From the NCBI GenBank assembly GCA_021199475.1, contig JAJQHZ010000028.1, forward strand, positions 1-37,653: a stretch of 37,653 bases of DNA. The letters are read 5' to 3'. A program made the position numbers and the translations under genes. Positions 29,960-37,588 of this stretch are shown here, one piece after another. The notes beneath the pieces were generated by a model. It was not told the origin of the DNA and ran no database searches. It saw nothing but the letters and a program-made list of their open reading frames with translations. This DNA comes from Lachnospiraceae bacterium (GTDB lineage Bacteria; Bacillota; Clostridia; Lachnospirales; Lachnospiraceae). Position 1 is the first letter of the stretch. The number at the start of each line of letters is the position of its first letter.

Positions 29960-30385
29960 TCATTCCTCTCGCTGCCCATCTTCTTCTATGTCTCCGGTTA
30001 CCTCGTTCTCACGGAAAACAGTTTCCGGACAGCTGTCGCTGGCTGCATCCGTTTTCTCAACCACTTTTGTATCGCCCTCCAAAGAAACAGCCTCTGCATC
30101 GCCGACTTCCGTCTCCGCTTCCTCCTCACGCTCCCCGGCATCGCTCTCCAGCGAACTCTCTTCCTGCGCGCCGTCCTCTTTTTTCATATTCTGCTTATAC
30201 AGATTCCATGCAGCAAAGCCAATCAGTGCCGCGCCGCCAACTACAAACAGCAGAGCAAACACTGCAAATACCTGTGGGTTTTCCTCCGTCTCGCCAAGTC
30301 CCTGATACAGCTGCCAGGCCGTATACAGAAGGTACACGCCCGCCGCCACATACAATCCCATACGCAAATTATTTTTATCCGACAT
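29960..30385 (-). CDS. Small two-helix membrane protein with acidic tail, unknown function
   Basis: The 141 residues begin MSDKNNLRMGLYVAAGVYLLYTAWQ and hold two membrane helices, about 10-28 and 40-62, joined by GLGETEENPQ. The C-terminal half is a Glu-rich, low-complexity cytoplasmic or external tail (from about 70). No family is recognised; many Firmicutes carry similar short two-helix proteins. The start at 30385 has AAAGGA 5 nt upstream; the ATG two codons earlier touches it. It follows the aldose epimerase gene across a tandem-repeat spacer and is the last gene of that run. Confidence 0.75.
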   Translation of the reverse strand: MSDKNNLRMGLYVAAGVYLLYTAWQLYQGLGETEENPQVFAVFALLFVVGGAALIGFAAWNLYKQNMKKEDGAQEESSLESDAGEREEEAETEVGDAEAVSLEGDTKVVEKTDAASDSCPETVFRENEVTGDIEEDGQREE

Positions 30386-30433
30386 CGTCATCCTTTCCTA
30401 TCTGGAATTTCCGCCATCATCAAATCTTATCAT

Positions 30434-30556
30434 TCCAGAATTATTCTCGTCCTGAATGTTCAACTGTCTCTGAATTATTCTTTCCAGAAATTATTCTATC
30501 CGGAAATTGCTCCATCCGGAAATTGCTTCCTCCAAAATTTGCTCCATCCAGAACCC
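30434..30556. repeat. Degenerate tandem array with a 16-bp period
   Basis: Units starting CC(A/G)GAAATT recur at 30484, 30500, 30516, 30532 and 30548, an exact 16-bp period (for example CCGGAAATTGCTCCAT). Looser units with GAATTATTC extend back to about 30434. The array fills most of the gap between the aldose epimerase and the two-helix protein. 16 is not a multiple of three, consistent with a non-coding location. Confidence 0.8.
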
Positions 30557-30562
30557 AAACCG

Positions 30563-31468
30563 CTACTCCTCTATGGTCACGGTCCATGTATTTGTGTAAG
30601 TCTTTCCTCCGTCCAGTCCAATCAGATCCGACTGACATGACAGATCCTCCACAATCCCGTCTCGCGACGGCAGCGAGGTCCACGGCTCCACGCAGACATA
30701 CAGCGCTTCCTTTTTAATCGCATGCCAGAAGCCAACATACGCAAAGTCCGGATAATGAACCGTCACACTGCGGTGCCCCCGGTCGCTCGCGATTTTTACC
30801 CTCTTCGGCGCATGCTTCAGCACGACCGCGTCATGGTCAAACAGATCGTGGTGCAGCGGGATTCTCCGATCATTCTCCAACGTATACGGCCGATCCTCCC
30901 CGGTCAGAAAACAGGCGTCGGTAAACCCAACCCGATACGGATGCGACGGCCGGTCGAACTCAAGATAATAATCCTCAAAGCTCAGTCCCTCCTCCATCGG
31001 CACCCGGAAGCCCGGATGTCCGCCAACGCCGAAATACATGCGGGATGCCCCGGTATTTTCCACCGAATTGGTAATCACAAGGGAGCTGCCCTTCAAGGCG
31101 TAGGTGATCCGATAGATAAAATCAAACGGGTACTGCTCTTTTGTCTGCTCATTGCTCACCAGGCAAAACGTCATGCATGGCTCCTGTGCGGCCGAAGTCT
31201 CCGCCTGGCAGCCCGGCGTCTCCGCCACCAGCGTGCTGTACTTGATCAGCCCGTGTATTTTCATATGATACTCGTTCCCGTTCAGGGAAAAAGTCCCATC
31301 CGTCAGCCGCGCGATGTAGGGAAATAAATTCGGCGCCTTCCCGCTCCAGATGTCCGGATCCCCCTGCCAGAGATACTCTGTACCGCCCGCACTTTTGATC
31401 GACTGTAGCTGAGCTCCAGCATCACTGGCCGTCACCGTCAAAAATCCATTTTGAATTGTATGATCCAT
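30563..31468 (-). CDS. Aldose 1-epimerase family protein (LacX-like)
   Basis: The 301-residue cytoplasmic enzyme probably interconverts alpha and beta anomers of a hexose or a sugar phosphate. Family signs: YLWQGDPDIWSGKAPNLFPYIARLTDGTF, then MKIHGLIKYS (HGL motif) and the catalytic-region FGVGGHPGFRVPMEEG. A conserved WTSLPSRDG near the end gives the last active-site segment. The stretch ETPGCQAETSAAQEP (about 82-96) appears to be extra compared with relatives. GAGGAGGAAC lies before the start at 31468. It follows the acyltransferase gene by 139 bp in the same direction. The sugar handled is not predictable. Confidence 0.9.
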   Translation of the reverse strand: MDHTIQNGFLTVTASDAGAQLQSIKSAGGTEYLWQGDPDIWSGKAPNLFPYIARLTDGTFSLNGNEYHMKIHGLIKYSTLVAETPGCQAETSAAQEPCMTFCLVSNEQTKEQYPFDFIYRITYALKGSSLVITNSVENTGASRMYFGVGGHPGFRVPMEEGLSFEDYYLEFDRPSHPYRVGFTDACFLTGEDRPYTLENDRRIPLHHDLFDHDAVVLKHAPKRVKIASDRGHRSVTVHYPDFAYVGFWHAIKKEALYVCVEPWTSLPSRDGIVEDLSCQSDLIGLDGGKTYTNTWTVTIEE

Positions 31469-31607
31469 GATTGTTCCTCCTCGCTCTCATTAGTGTATAC
31501 ATATTCCCTCCGCCTCAATCTCCATCCACTCAAATTCTATTATAATCAATTTGGCTCGAAGGGCAACTGCTTTTTTGGTTATTGGGGAAGAACCGGGGCC
31601 GAATCAT

Positions 31608-32480
31608 TCACAGCGCAGTTTCTTCATGCGGAATCCATCCTGCAATATCATCGGTCTTAAAATCATATGTAAGTGTTTTTCCATAGGCCCGCTCATAGGC
31701 AGCCACTTTTTGCTGATAATCCTGCCGCATCATTTCATGGCTGTTCTCCCTGGCGCTTTTTTCCGGGTCCGGATAAATGGGTTTGAGAATATGCATCACA
31801 TACCGGGTTTTGTGGAATTCTTCATTTTCCCTGCCTGGCAGATCCCGGATCTCTACAAAGCAGGAAATAACCGGAACATGGTTGACCGCCGCATAATAAT
31901 ACGCGCCCCGTTTGGGCGGGCGGGGTTTCCGGTAGTGAAACCACATCTCCTGCTCCGGGTAAATCAGAATCGCATCCCCACGCCTTAACCGTTCCCGGAT
32001 CATAGGGCCGAAATGCTTGCGCAGATACTCGGAATGATTCACCAGCGGAATGATGTCCTCGTGGTTCATCAGAAAACCAATCCACCCTTTCATGGCAAGA
32101 TTCGTCTCCTGACTGACGATAAACAGCCGCCGATAGCCAGCCCGGTTCATTGCCTTCCGCACCGCCGTGTTATCCAGAGGGCTGAAATGATTGCTGGTGA
32201 CAATCGCACCGCCATGAATCTCTTTCATATTTTCCAGCCCCTCAATCCTGGTATCCCGATTCAGCCACCAGGTAGCTGTGTCTGTCAGCGCCCGCGCACA
32301 GACATTGCAGAACCGATATCCGAAGGTCTTATAATTATCCAGATAATGCCGGGCAATCTTCTCCCGCTCTTCTCCGGACAAAACCGGATCGCCCGTCTCC
32401 ACTTTACAGTTCAGATCTCCCCTCTCGGTGGCCGATTTCATATTGGCAATGACCTGTTCTTTGTTTCCGCCGATCAGCAT
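31608..32480 (-). CDS. PlsC-like acyltransferase
   Basis: This is a 290-residue 1-acyl-glycerol-3-phosphate acyltransferase-like protein. The catalytic motif is NHFSPLD (HxxxxD), followed by the acceptor-site FIVSQETN and YPEQEMW, the equivalent of the EGT block. No membrane helix is clear at the N-terminus, unlike classical PlsC. It would transfer a fatty acyl group to a glycerolipid or glycan acceptor at the membrane. The start follows GAGGAG. It sits between GT8 and aldose epimerase genes. A second acyltransferase of a different subtype lies upstream in the same run. Confidence 0.85.
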   Translation of the reverse strand: MLIGGNKEQVIANMKSATERGDLNCKVETGDPVLSGEEREKIARHYLDNYKTFGYRFCNVCARALTDTATWWLNRDTRIEGLENMKEIHGGAIVTSNHFSPLDNTAVRKAMNRAGYRRLFIVSQETNLAMKGWIGFLMNHEDIIPLVNHSEYLRKHFGPMIRERLRRGDAILIYPEQEMWFHYRKPRPPKRGAYYYAAVNHVPVISCFVEIRDLPGRENEEFHKTRYVMHILKPIYPDPEKSARENSHEMMRQDYQQKVAAYERAYGKTLTYDFKTDDIAGWIPHEETAL

Positions 32481-32547
32481 ATACGAATGTTCTCCTCTAT
32501 TTTTATCGATTTACACGTCCGAATGTTGTCTTTACGCGATATCCTTT

Positions 32548-32584
32548 CATACGTATCCCGCAGCAGGTGCGAGGTACGGTTCTG
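32548..32584. repeat. Dispersed hairpin repeat, second copy
   Basis: This 37-nt block matches 10684-10720 at 32 positions. Its core is a stem of CCGCA with TGCGAG-type pairing around GCAGG, and it abuts the 3' end of the GT8 gene. Confidence 0.75.
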
Positions 32585-32586
32585 CA

Positions 32587-33651
32587 TCATTCCATCTTTC
32601 CTAAGTTTTCGCATACGCGTATGCGTTCCCCTTTCTCATACATCCTGCGAAAGGTCACTTCCTGGCTGCATACTCTGGGTCCTTTTGCGATCATATTTTC
32701 CAGGCAGGTCTGGTCCGATTTCTTCTGTTCCTCCGAATAGTTTTCCTTAAACCGCACGATATCCGGATAAAACGGGGATTTTTTCGCGCAGTCCCAGAAA
32801 TACTCCTCATACGGGATGTCGTCGTAGCACCAGGGCTTCTGGAAGAGATTGTAATGAATCAGTTGTGGAAGGGCAGCCTTGTGCGAAGCACAATTCAGTT
32901 GGCTGCCCGTTCTGCCGCCGAACATTGTGAGGGGGCGTTTCCCGTTCTGCAGCACTTCCGCTCCTTTTCCGCCCATCGGCGGCATGGCGTCCCACGTCTC
33001 ATCCAGATAAACAATTTTACCGCTGCACATCGCGTTGATGTAATCCTGGTCAGGAGCAAGACAGTCGAAGTGAAAGGTATGCAGCAGCCAAAGGAAATGG
33101 TCACAGAAGCCCACTTCCCGCATCTTTTTCAAATTCATCAGCAGAATGCCGGAATTGACATACTCATCAATCGGCACACCGACCGCGTTTTCCACATACT
33201 CCACCAGCTGGGGAACCGGCGTGATGGAGCGGTCCGCACAGGCTCCAATAATATTGTCTCCCAGCTCCACCCGGTACAATTCCGAAATATCACCGGGCAC
33301 CACAATGTCACTGTCCAGATAAATGCCCTTATCATACTCAGGAAACCGGTCCGCGATAAACAGTCGGAAATAAATCGTCAATGTAAAATAATCACACCGC
33401 AGCCGGTTTTCCGTCCGGTCGGTAATGCCTGCCAGCTCTTTTTCCATAGAGACAAAACGAATTTCAAACGGCGCGCGCACACCGGCGGCAATCTTATCCT
33501 GGCTCTCTTTCGCTAAATCCTGATGCAGGACAATGATTTGATATCGATATGCTTCGGACGCGTGCTCCTCCATCGAGCGGATGGCGCAGTCCATCCATGG
33601 AGCATAACTCTCATCAGTTGTAAAAAAAATGGGGATAATAGTCTGTTCCAT
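32587..33651 (-). CDS. GT8 family glycosyltransferase with a repeat-derived insert
   Basis: This is a 354-residue nucleotide-sugar glycosyltransferase of family 8. The N-terminus IIPIFFTTDESYAPWMDCAIRS, the DxD motif YLDSDIVV (Asp113, Asp115) and VNSGILLMNLKKMRE are diagnostic. The C-terminal active-site run HYNLFQKPW is at about 266-274. Just before it, residues about 237-262 (GKRPLTMFGGRTGSQLN and on) have no counterpart in the family and are encoded by DNA matching the 78-bp repeat of the radical SAM gene. GAGGAGG precedes the start. It follows another GT8 gene by 74 bp and probably adds sugars to a cell-envelope glycolipid or polymer. Confidence 0.9.
   Translation of the reverse strand: MEQTIIPIFFTTDESYAPWMDCAIRSMEEHASEAYRYQIIVLHQDLAKESQDKIAAGVRAPFEIRFVSMEKELAGITDRTENRLRCDYFTLTIYFRLFIADRFPEYDKGIYLDSDIVVPGDISELYRVELGDNIIGACADRSITPVPQLVEYVENAVGVPIDEYVNSGILLMNLKKMREVGFCDHFLWLLHTFHFDCLAPDQDYINAMCSGKIVYLDETWDAMPPMGGKGAEVLQNGKRPLTMFGGRTGSQLNCASHKAALPQLIHYNLFQKPWCYDDIPYEEYFWDCAKKSPFYPDIVRFKENYSEEQKKSDQTCLENMIAKGPRVCSQEVTFRRMYEKGERIRVCENLGKME
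32885..32950. repeat. In-frame repeat copy inside the GT8 gene
   Basis: A hairpin TTGTGC/GCACAA around GAA (32879-32893) is followed by CTGCCGCCGAACATTG and GAGGGGGCGTTTCC (to 32942). The block 32908-32942 aligns with 18498-18533 of the radical SAM gene with few differences and one single-base indel. Confidence 0.82.
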
Positions 33652-33725
33652 TGGTACCTCCTCACAATACAATTCGCTGCCTCAATGCATGTAACAGCGT
33701 TTTCAGTCGCAGCGGTTCCGCGTCT

Positions 33726-34550
33726 TCATCTCAACTCCGCCATAACAGCAGTATATTCCTGCAAAATATCATCATATTCGTGCAGCTTCAGCTTTTCATG
33801 CACCTGTTCAATCTGCCAGGGCTTTACCGTCAGCGTATGCAGCCACGGGAAAAAGCGGAAGCTCGTCGTAAAATGCTGAAATACCGTACCTTTATGAAGT
33901 CTGCGCTGCTCGTTATAAACCCTGCTGCAAAGCTTTTTCTTATCAGCCAGCTTATTGAGCGCGGACTGATCCGGCATAAACATCTTTTTTTCCCTGCAAA
34001 GGGTGCGGCACCGCGCAAACAGGCCCGTTTCCCGAATGCGTGCCAGATTCAGAAGCAGAACACCGGAATTCATATAATCCATATGAAACAGGCTCTTCCG
34101 GAAAAACCATTTTCCATAATAATCAGGGACACCGGCCAGCTCAGAATCCGATAATTCCTGATCATAAAAATCGCCAAAATCCTTTCTGCAAACGACATCA
34201 TTGTCCAGATACAGGATTCGATCCGGCAGCTCCGGCACCTGATCCGCATAAAGGCGCAGCATACAGCAGGGCGTGAAGCGCGTCTCCATGTTCGCCAGCG
34301 GCGGTTCGGCACAAAACAGCCCGGTGGCATCAATTCGGACGGCAGAGCTCTGCTCATTCTGCTTTTTGAGACGGTTGTCCAGATAGCGGATGGTTCCCTG
34401 AGAAACCGGCGAAATCTGCCCCCTCTCAAGCTTCAGATCCATCGTCATCACAAATATGTGTAAGGGCTCCGAAACAGCCTTCAGCAATGACAGAACCGAA
34501 ATCACCAGTCCATCCTCTATATTTTTATCTCCGCAATACAGGATATTCAT
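33726..34550 (-). CDS. GT8 family glycosyltransferase
   Basis: This is a 274-residue glycosyltransferase. MNILYCGDKNIEDGLVISVLSLLK is the nucleotide-binding start; the metal site is YLDNDVVC (a DND version of DxD); MNSGVLLLNLARIRETG follows. The end HFTTSFRFFPWLHTLTVKPWQIEQ carries the family's late FFP...VKPW segment. It is shorter than the downstream GT8 protein, and the two share only family-level similarity. The start at 34550 follows AGAAGGAG; the long open frame upstream runs into the acyltransferase gene. Two GT8 enzymes in tandem suggest successive sugar additions. Confidence 0.9.
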   Translation of the reverse strand: MNILYCGDKNIEDGLVISVLSLLKAVSEPLHIFVMTMDLKLERGQISPVSQGTIRYLDNRLKKQNEQSSAVRIDATGLFCAEPPLANMETRFTPCCMLRLYADQVPELPDRILYLDNDVVCRKDFGDFYDQELSDSELAGVPDYYGKWFFRKSLFHMDYMNSGVLLLNLARIRETGLFARCRTLCREKKMFMPDQSALNKLADKKKLCSRVYNEQRRLHKGTVFQHFTTSFRFFPWLHTLTVKPWQIEQVHEKLKLHEYDDILQEYTAVMAELR

Positions 34551-34629
34551 GAATTCATCTCCTTCTATTGTCAGGTATCTGCAAAGCAAATGCACGATGC
34601 CGACCGCGCCAGCCTGCACCAGAAGATTC

Positions 34630-35415
34630 TCACATGGTGCCGTTCTCTTTTTGATACCGGATGTATTCACAGGTTCTTTCCCGGCTGCGCGACTCCATGC
34701 AGGCGTAAACCCTGTCATGCAGCTCCATCTGCTGTTTCCGTTTATTCTTGCCCGGTTCCGCAAAAAACGGACCGTCTATATAAACGACTATCCTGGGTCT
34801 TCTTCCATGCTTCCGCTTCTGGTAGGTAGTCGTCATGCAAAAGGCCGGCACATGGTACAACACCGGGAATCGAAATGCCGTGGCCGGAAAAGGCCGGATG
34901 AACGTACACCAGGGCCAGACATGCGCTTCCGGATAAATGACAATGCAGCGCTTTTTCTCCACATGATACCGGACTGCCTCCATGAATTGTTTCATCTGCC
35001 CCATGGAATCCGGTATAAACAAACCGCCCAGCATAGGGAGAAGCTTCCCAATTACCGGAATCCCCAGGTTCGACGGACTGGCAATCGCACTTATCCGCAT
35101 AGGAAAGCAATACAGAACCGGACCAAATACGTCCCCCATGGGCTGTGTGTGGTTTCCGTACAGAAAGCAGCCTGTTTTTCTGGCCTCCTTGAGCACTTTC
35201 CGGTTTTTCACATGGATACGCAGCACAACTTTGCCATAAACCAGCGCAACGATCACCGCCACACCGTAAAGCACCGCAGAAATCAGGCGATAAAATAAGT
35301 TTTTGTGTATCCAGCGATAATCATCCGGCAGCGATTCATCCTGACGGGCGCTCTTTACAAAATCATCTGTATAATCATGATAATAGCAGGTGGTTCCCCT
35401 CTTCTTCTCACTCAT
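34630..35415 (-). CDS. Membrane-associated acyltransferase (PlsC-like)
   Basis: The 261-residue protein has an N-terminal membrane helix (NLFYRLISAVLYGVAVIVALVYG, about 40-62) and then the acyltransferase block GNHTQPMGD, a variant in which Asp lies one residue farther from His than in HxxxxD. The next blocks are GIPVIGKLLPMLGGLFIP and YPEAHVWPW. This pattern is seen in a group of clostridial acyltransferases of unknown acceptor. The start at 35415 gives MSEKKRG; an in-frame ATG at 35433 with AGGA upstream is also plausible. It is first in the run of envelope-related genes and is preceded by a good promoter. Confidence 0.82.
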   Translation of the reverse strand: MSEKKRGTTCYYHDYTDDFVKSARQDESLPDDYRWIHKNLFYRLISAVLYGVAVIVALVYGKVVLRIHVKNRKVLKEARKTGCFLYGNHTQPMGDVFGPVLYCFPMRISAIASPSNLGIPVIGKLLPMLGGLFIPDSMGQMKQFMEAVRYHVEKKRCIVIYPEAHVWPWCTFIRPFPATAFRFPVLYHVPAFCMTTTYQKRKHGRRPRIVVYIDGPFFAEPGKNKRKQQMELHDRVYACMESRSRERTCEYIRYQKENGTM

Positions 35416-35494
35416 CTGTCTGATCTTCCCCACTCATTTTTGCATCCTGCCCTCTTTATCATTGCTGCATTCTTTCACCTTTATAATCATACAG

Positions 35495-35539
35495 AATATA
35501 GCGCACTTATTAGCACCCGTCAAGTCCAGCTGCTAATAA
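35495..35539 (-). promoter_or_regulatory. Promoter of the acyltransferase/GT8 run, with a 9-bp inverted repeat over the -35
   Basis: On the minus strand -35 TTGACG (35518-35523) and -10 TATATT (35495-35500) are 17 bp apart. TTATTAGCA (35507-35515) and TGCTAATAA (35531-35539) form a perfect 9-bp inverted repeat with a 15-bp centre that contains the -35 box. A repressor bound there would block the promoter. Confidence 0.62.
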
Positions 35540-35579
35540 TTAATATTTATTTTAGATTTGAGTGCCTCCGTAAAGTAAT

Positions 35580-36935
35580 TCACAGCTTCCGATATACTGT
35601 GATATACATCGTGGTGAAGCAAGCCAGGCCGCCGATCAGATTGGAAACAGGTTCCGCAAGGAAGACACCGTCAGTGCCAAGGCCCATAACCATGGGCAGG
35701 AATATCGTCAGCGGAACAACAATCACAACCTTTCGCAGAATCGAGAAAAACACAGCTCGTTTCGCTTTTCCAAGCCCTACAAAGGTAGATTGGCCCATGA
35801 ATTGCAGACTCATAAATACAAAGCCCATAAAATAAATCCGCAATGCCCTCGATCCAAGCTCTATTGTCTGGGCATCACTTGAAAAGATTCGGATGAAGGC
35901 GGTTGGAAATACTTCAATGATAAGCCACATAAACGCCGTGTAGACGATCCCGGTTATCGCCATAAAGTGGATGCCTTCCTTTACCCTGTCAGGCCGTTTC
36001 GCCCCATAATTATATCCAAGCACCGGCTGACCGCCGCTGCTGATGCCCGTCACCGGCAGCGTGGCCATCTCGCGGACGCTGTTGATAATGGTCATGATTC
36101 CAACATACAGGTCGCCGCCATAATTCTGCAGGGTTACATTGCATACGATTTGAACCAGGCAGTTTGTCGCCTGCTGCATAAAGCCGCTCACCCCCAGCCC
36201 CAAAACGCGGGTGACCGTTCGGCGTCTCAGCTTCATATAACGCATCTTAAGGGTCATAGTTGTTTTTCCGGCAATCAAAAAATGCATTACCCAGACTGCG
36301 GAAACACATTGACTGATGACCGTTGCCAATGCAGCGCCTTCTACTCCCATGGAAAGGCCAAAGATAAAAACAGGGTCAAGGATCAGGTTCAGAACCGCAC
36401 CAATAATGGTTGTCCACATGGCGGTCCTCGGAAACCCAAGGGAGCTGATAAACCCATTCATACCCGTGACGATCATAGAAAAAAGGACTCCGAACAGGTA
36501 TGTGCGCAGATATCGTTCCGCATAAACAATTGTAGCATCGCTTGCGCCAAACAGGTAAAGCACAGGAACCCTGAATGCATAACAGAACATCATAATGATC
36601 ACAGATGTCATCAGAATCATCGTAAAAACATTCCCCATGATCTCCCTTGCTTTTTCTTCATTCCCGGCCCCTCTCTCTATGGAAAATAAAGGCGCGCCGC
36701 CGGTTCCGAACAGATTGGCAAATGCCAGAATCAATGTAGTAATCGGAAACGTAATCCCCACTCCCGTCAGGGCGAGGCTTCCCACTTCCGGCAGATGTCC
36801 GATGTAGATTCGGTCGACAATATTATATAAAAGCTGTACCAGCTGAGCAATAGTCAGCGGCACAGCCTGAGCTGTTATGTTTGTCCAGACCTTTCCAACA
36901 GAAAAGTCTCGCTGCGATTCCGATTCCTTTCTCAT
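35580..36935 (-). CDS. MATE family efflux transporter
   Basis: This is a 451-residue transporter with about twelve membrane segments in two MatE halves. The first half has PLTIAQLVQLLYNIVDRIYIGHLPEVGSLALTGVGITFPI and the family's AFANLFGTGGAPLFSIERGAGNEEKA; the second half begins near FMQQATNCLVQIV. Such proteins export drugs or metabolites using Na+ or H+ gradients. GGAGGAATC precedes the start at 36935. The genes upstream are a broken HxlR regulator and an fpg fragment; HxlR/MarR-type regulators often sit next to MATE genes, so this gene may have lost its control. Confidence 0.95.
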   Translation of the reverse strand: MRKESESQRDFSVGKVWTNITAQAVPLTIAQLVQLLYNIVDRIYIGHLPEVGSLALTGVGITFPITTLILAFANLFGTGGAPLFSIERGAGNEEKAREIMGNVFTMILMTSVIIMMFCYAFRVPVLYLFGASDATIVYAERYLRTYLFGVLFSMIVTGMNGFISSLGFPRTAMWTTIIGAVLNLILDPVFIFGLSMGVEGAALATVISQCVSAVWVMHFLIAGKTTMTLKMRYMKLRRRTVTRVLGLGVSGFMQQATNCLVQIVCNVTLQNYGGDLYVGIMTIINSVREMATLPVTGISSGGQPVLGYNYGAKRPDRVKEGIHFMAITGIVYTAFMWLIIEVFPTAFIRIFSSDAQTIELGSRALRIYFMGFVFMSLQFMGQSTFVGLGKAKRAVFFSILRKVVIVVPLTIFLPMVMGLGTDGVFLAEPVSNLIGGLACFTTMYITVYRKL

Positions 36936-36948
36936 ATTGATTCCTCCA

Positions 36949-37008
36949 GACTTGTATTTGCAGCTCTATTATCCGTTTTATTGTTTCCACCTCTGGTAAT
37001 TCCGGCAT
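36949..37008 (-). pseudogene. Remnant of the 5' end of fpg/mutM (formamidopyrimidine-DNA glycosylase)
   Basis: The frame starting at ATG 37008 reads MPELPEVETIKRIIELQIQ, the near-invariant N-terminus of Fpg. The Pro2 and Glu3 catalytic residues are present. Similarity stops after about 19 codons, and the DNA runs straight into the ribosome binding site of the MATE gene. The rest of the glycosylase (about 250 codons) is absent. It starts 6 bp after the HxlR stop. This is a deletion scar, not a functional gene. Confidence 0.75.
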
Positions 37009-37013
37009 GGCTG

Positions 37014-37250
37014 TCACTGCCTTTCCAAACTTTCCTTATAAGCCGTCCCCCACGCCTCCATAGCGTCAAGGATCGGATTCATTGACTCACCCAATTCACT
37101 GAGAGAATACTCTACTCTCAGCGGAACCTCAGCAAAAACAGTACGAATCACAATCCCATCCTCTTCCATAGACCGCAGGCTGTCTGTCAAGACCTTCTGG
37201 CTGATTCCTTCCAAATCGCGCCGCAGTTCATTAAATTTGAGTATTACACT
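37014..37250 (-). pseudogene. HxlR-family regulator lacking its N-terminus
   Basis: The frame reads FNELRRDLEGISQKVLTDSLRSMEEDGIV, then VPLRVEYSLSELGESMNPILDAMEAWG, the C-terminal two-thirds of an HxlR winged-helix regulator. The expected first part, with the redox Cys and GGKWK helix, is missing: upstream of about 37250 the sequence belongs to a DUF1848 gene on the other strand. The open frame continues to 37376, but those residues are unrelated. It may still give a truncated product but probably cannot bind DNA normally. Confidence 0.72.
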
Positions 37251-37588
37251 CGAATTATAATGCAGCATGCCATCAAAATCAACAGAATGAGCTGGCACCG
37301 GATGTCGTTGATCTGATCGGGTTCTGTACAAAAAATCCTGCGCCGATGTTTCCATATATGAATCATCTTGCTCCATACGGGCAATACTGGTTTGTTACCA
37401 TTACGCCATATGGAAAAGATATAGAGCCAAATGTACCGGAAAAAGAAAAAGTGATGGAGAGTTTTCGCAAACTCTCCAATATCGTCGGTGTTGATTCTGT
37501 GGGCTGGAGGTATGACCCGATCCTGATTTCGGATGCTCTGTGTAAAAATGTTCTGTTTTCAATCTGTTACCGACAACCTGGAATATAA
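37240..37588 (+). pseudogene. DUF1848 family gene remnant, frameshifted and missing its N-terminus
   Basis: The strands read LAPDVVDLIGFCTKNPAPM, ITPYGKDIEPNVPEKEKV and GWRYDPILISD, diagnostic runs of DUF1848 (a predicted iron-sulfur, radical-SAM-like family). Similarity runs from about 37282 to 37534. A short stretch in another frame before it (from about 37240, RIIMQHAIKIN) also resembles the family, so a frameshift lies near 37280. After 37534 similarity is lost. About 40 N-terminal residues and the C-terminal half are absent. The head abuts the HxlR fragment. Confidence 0.7.

Noticed and set aside
30441-30683. Pentapeptide-like small protein (ANFGGSNF pattern)
   Set aside because: The pattern comes from the 16-bp tandem array and the antisense of the aldose epimerase end; no start signal.
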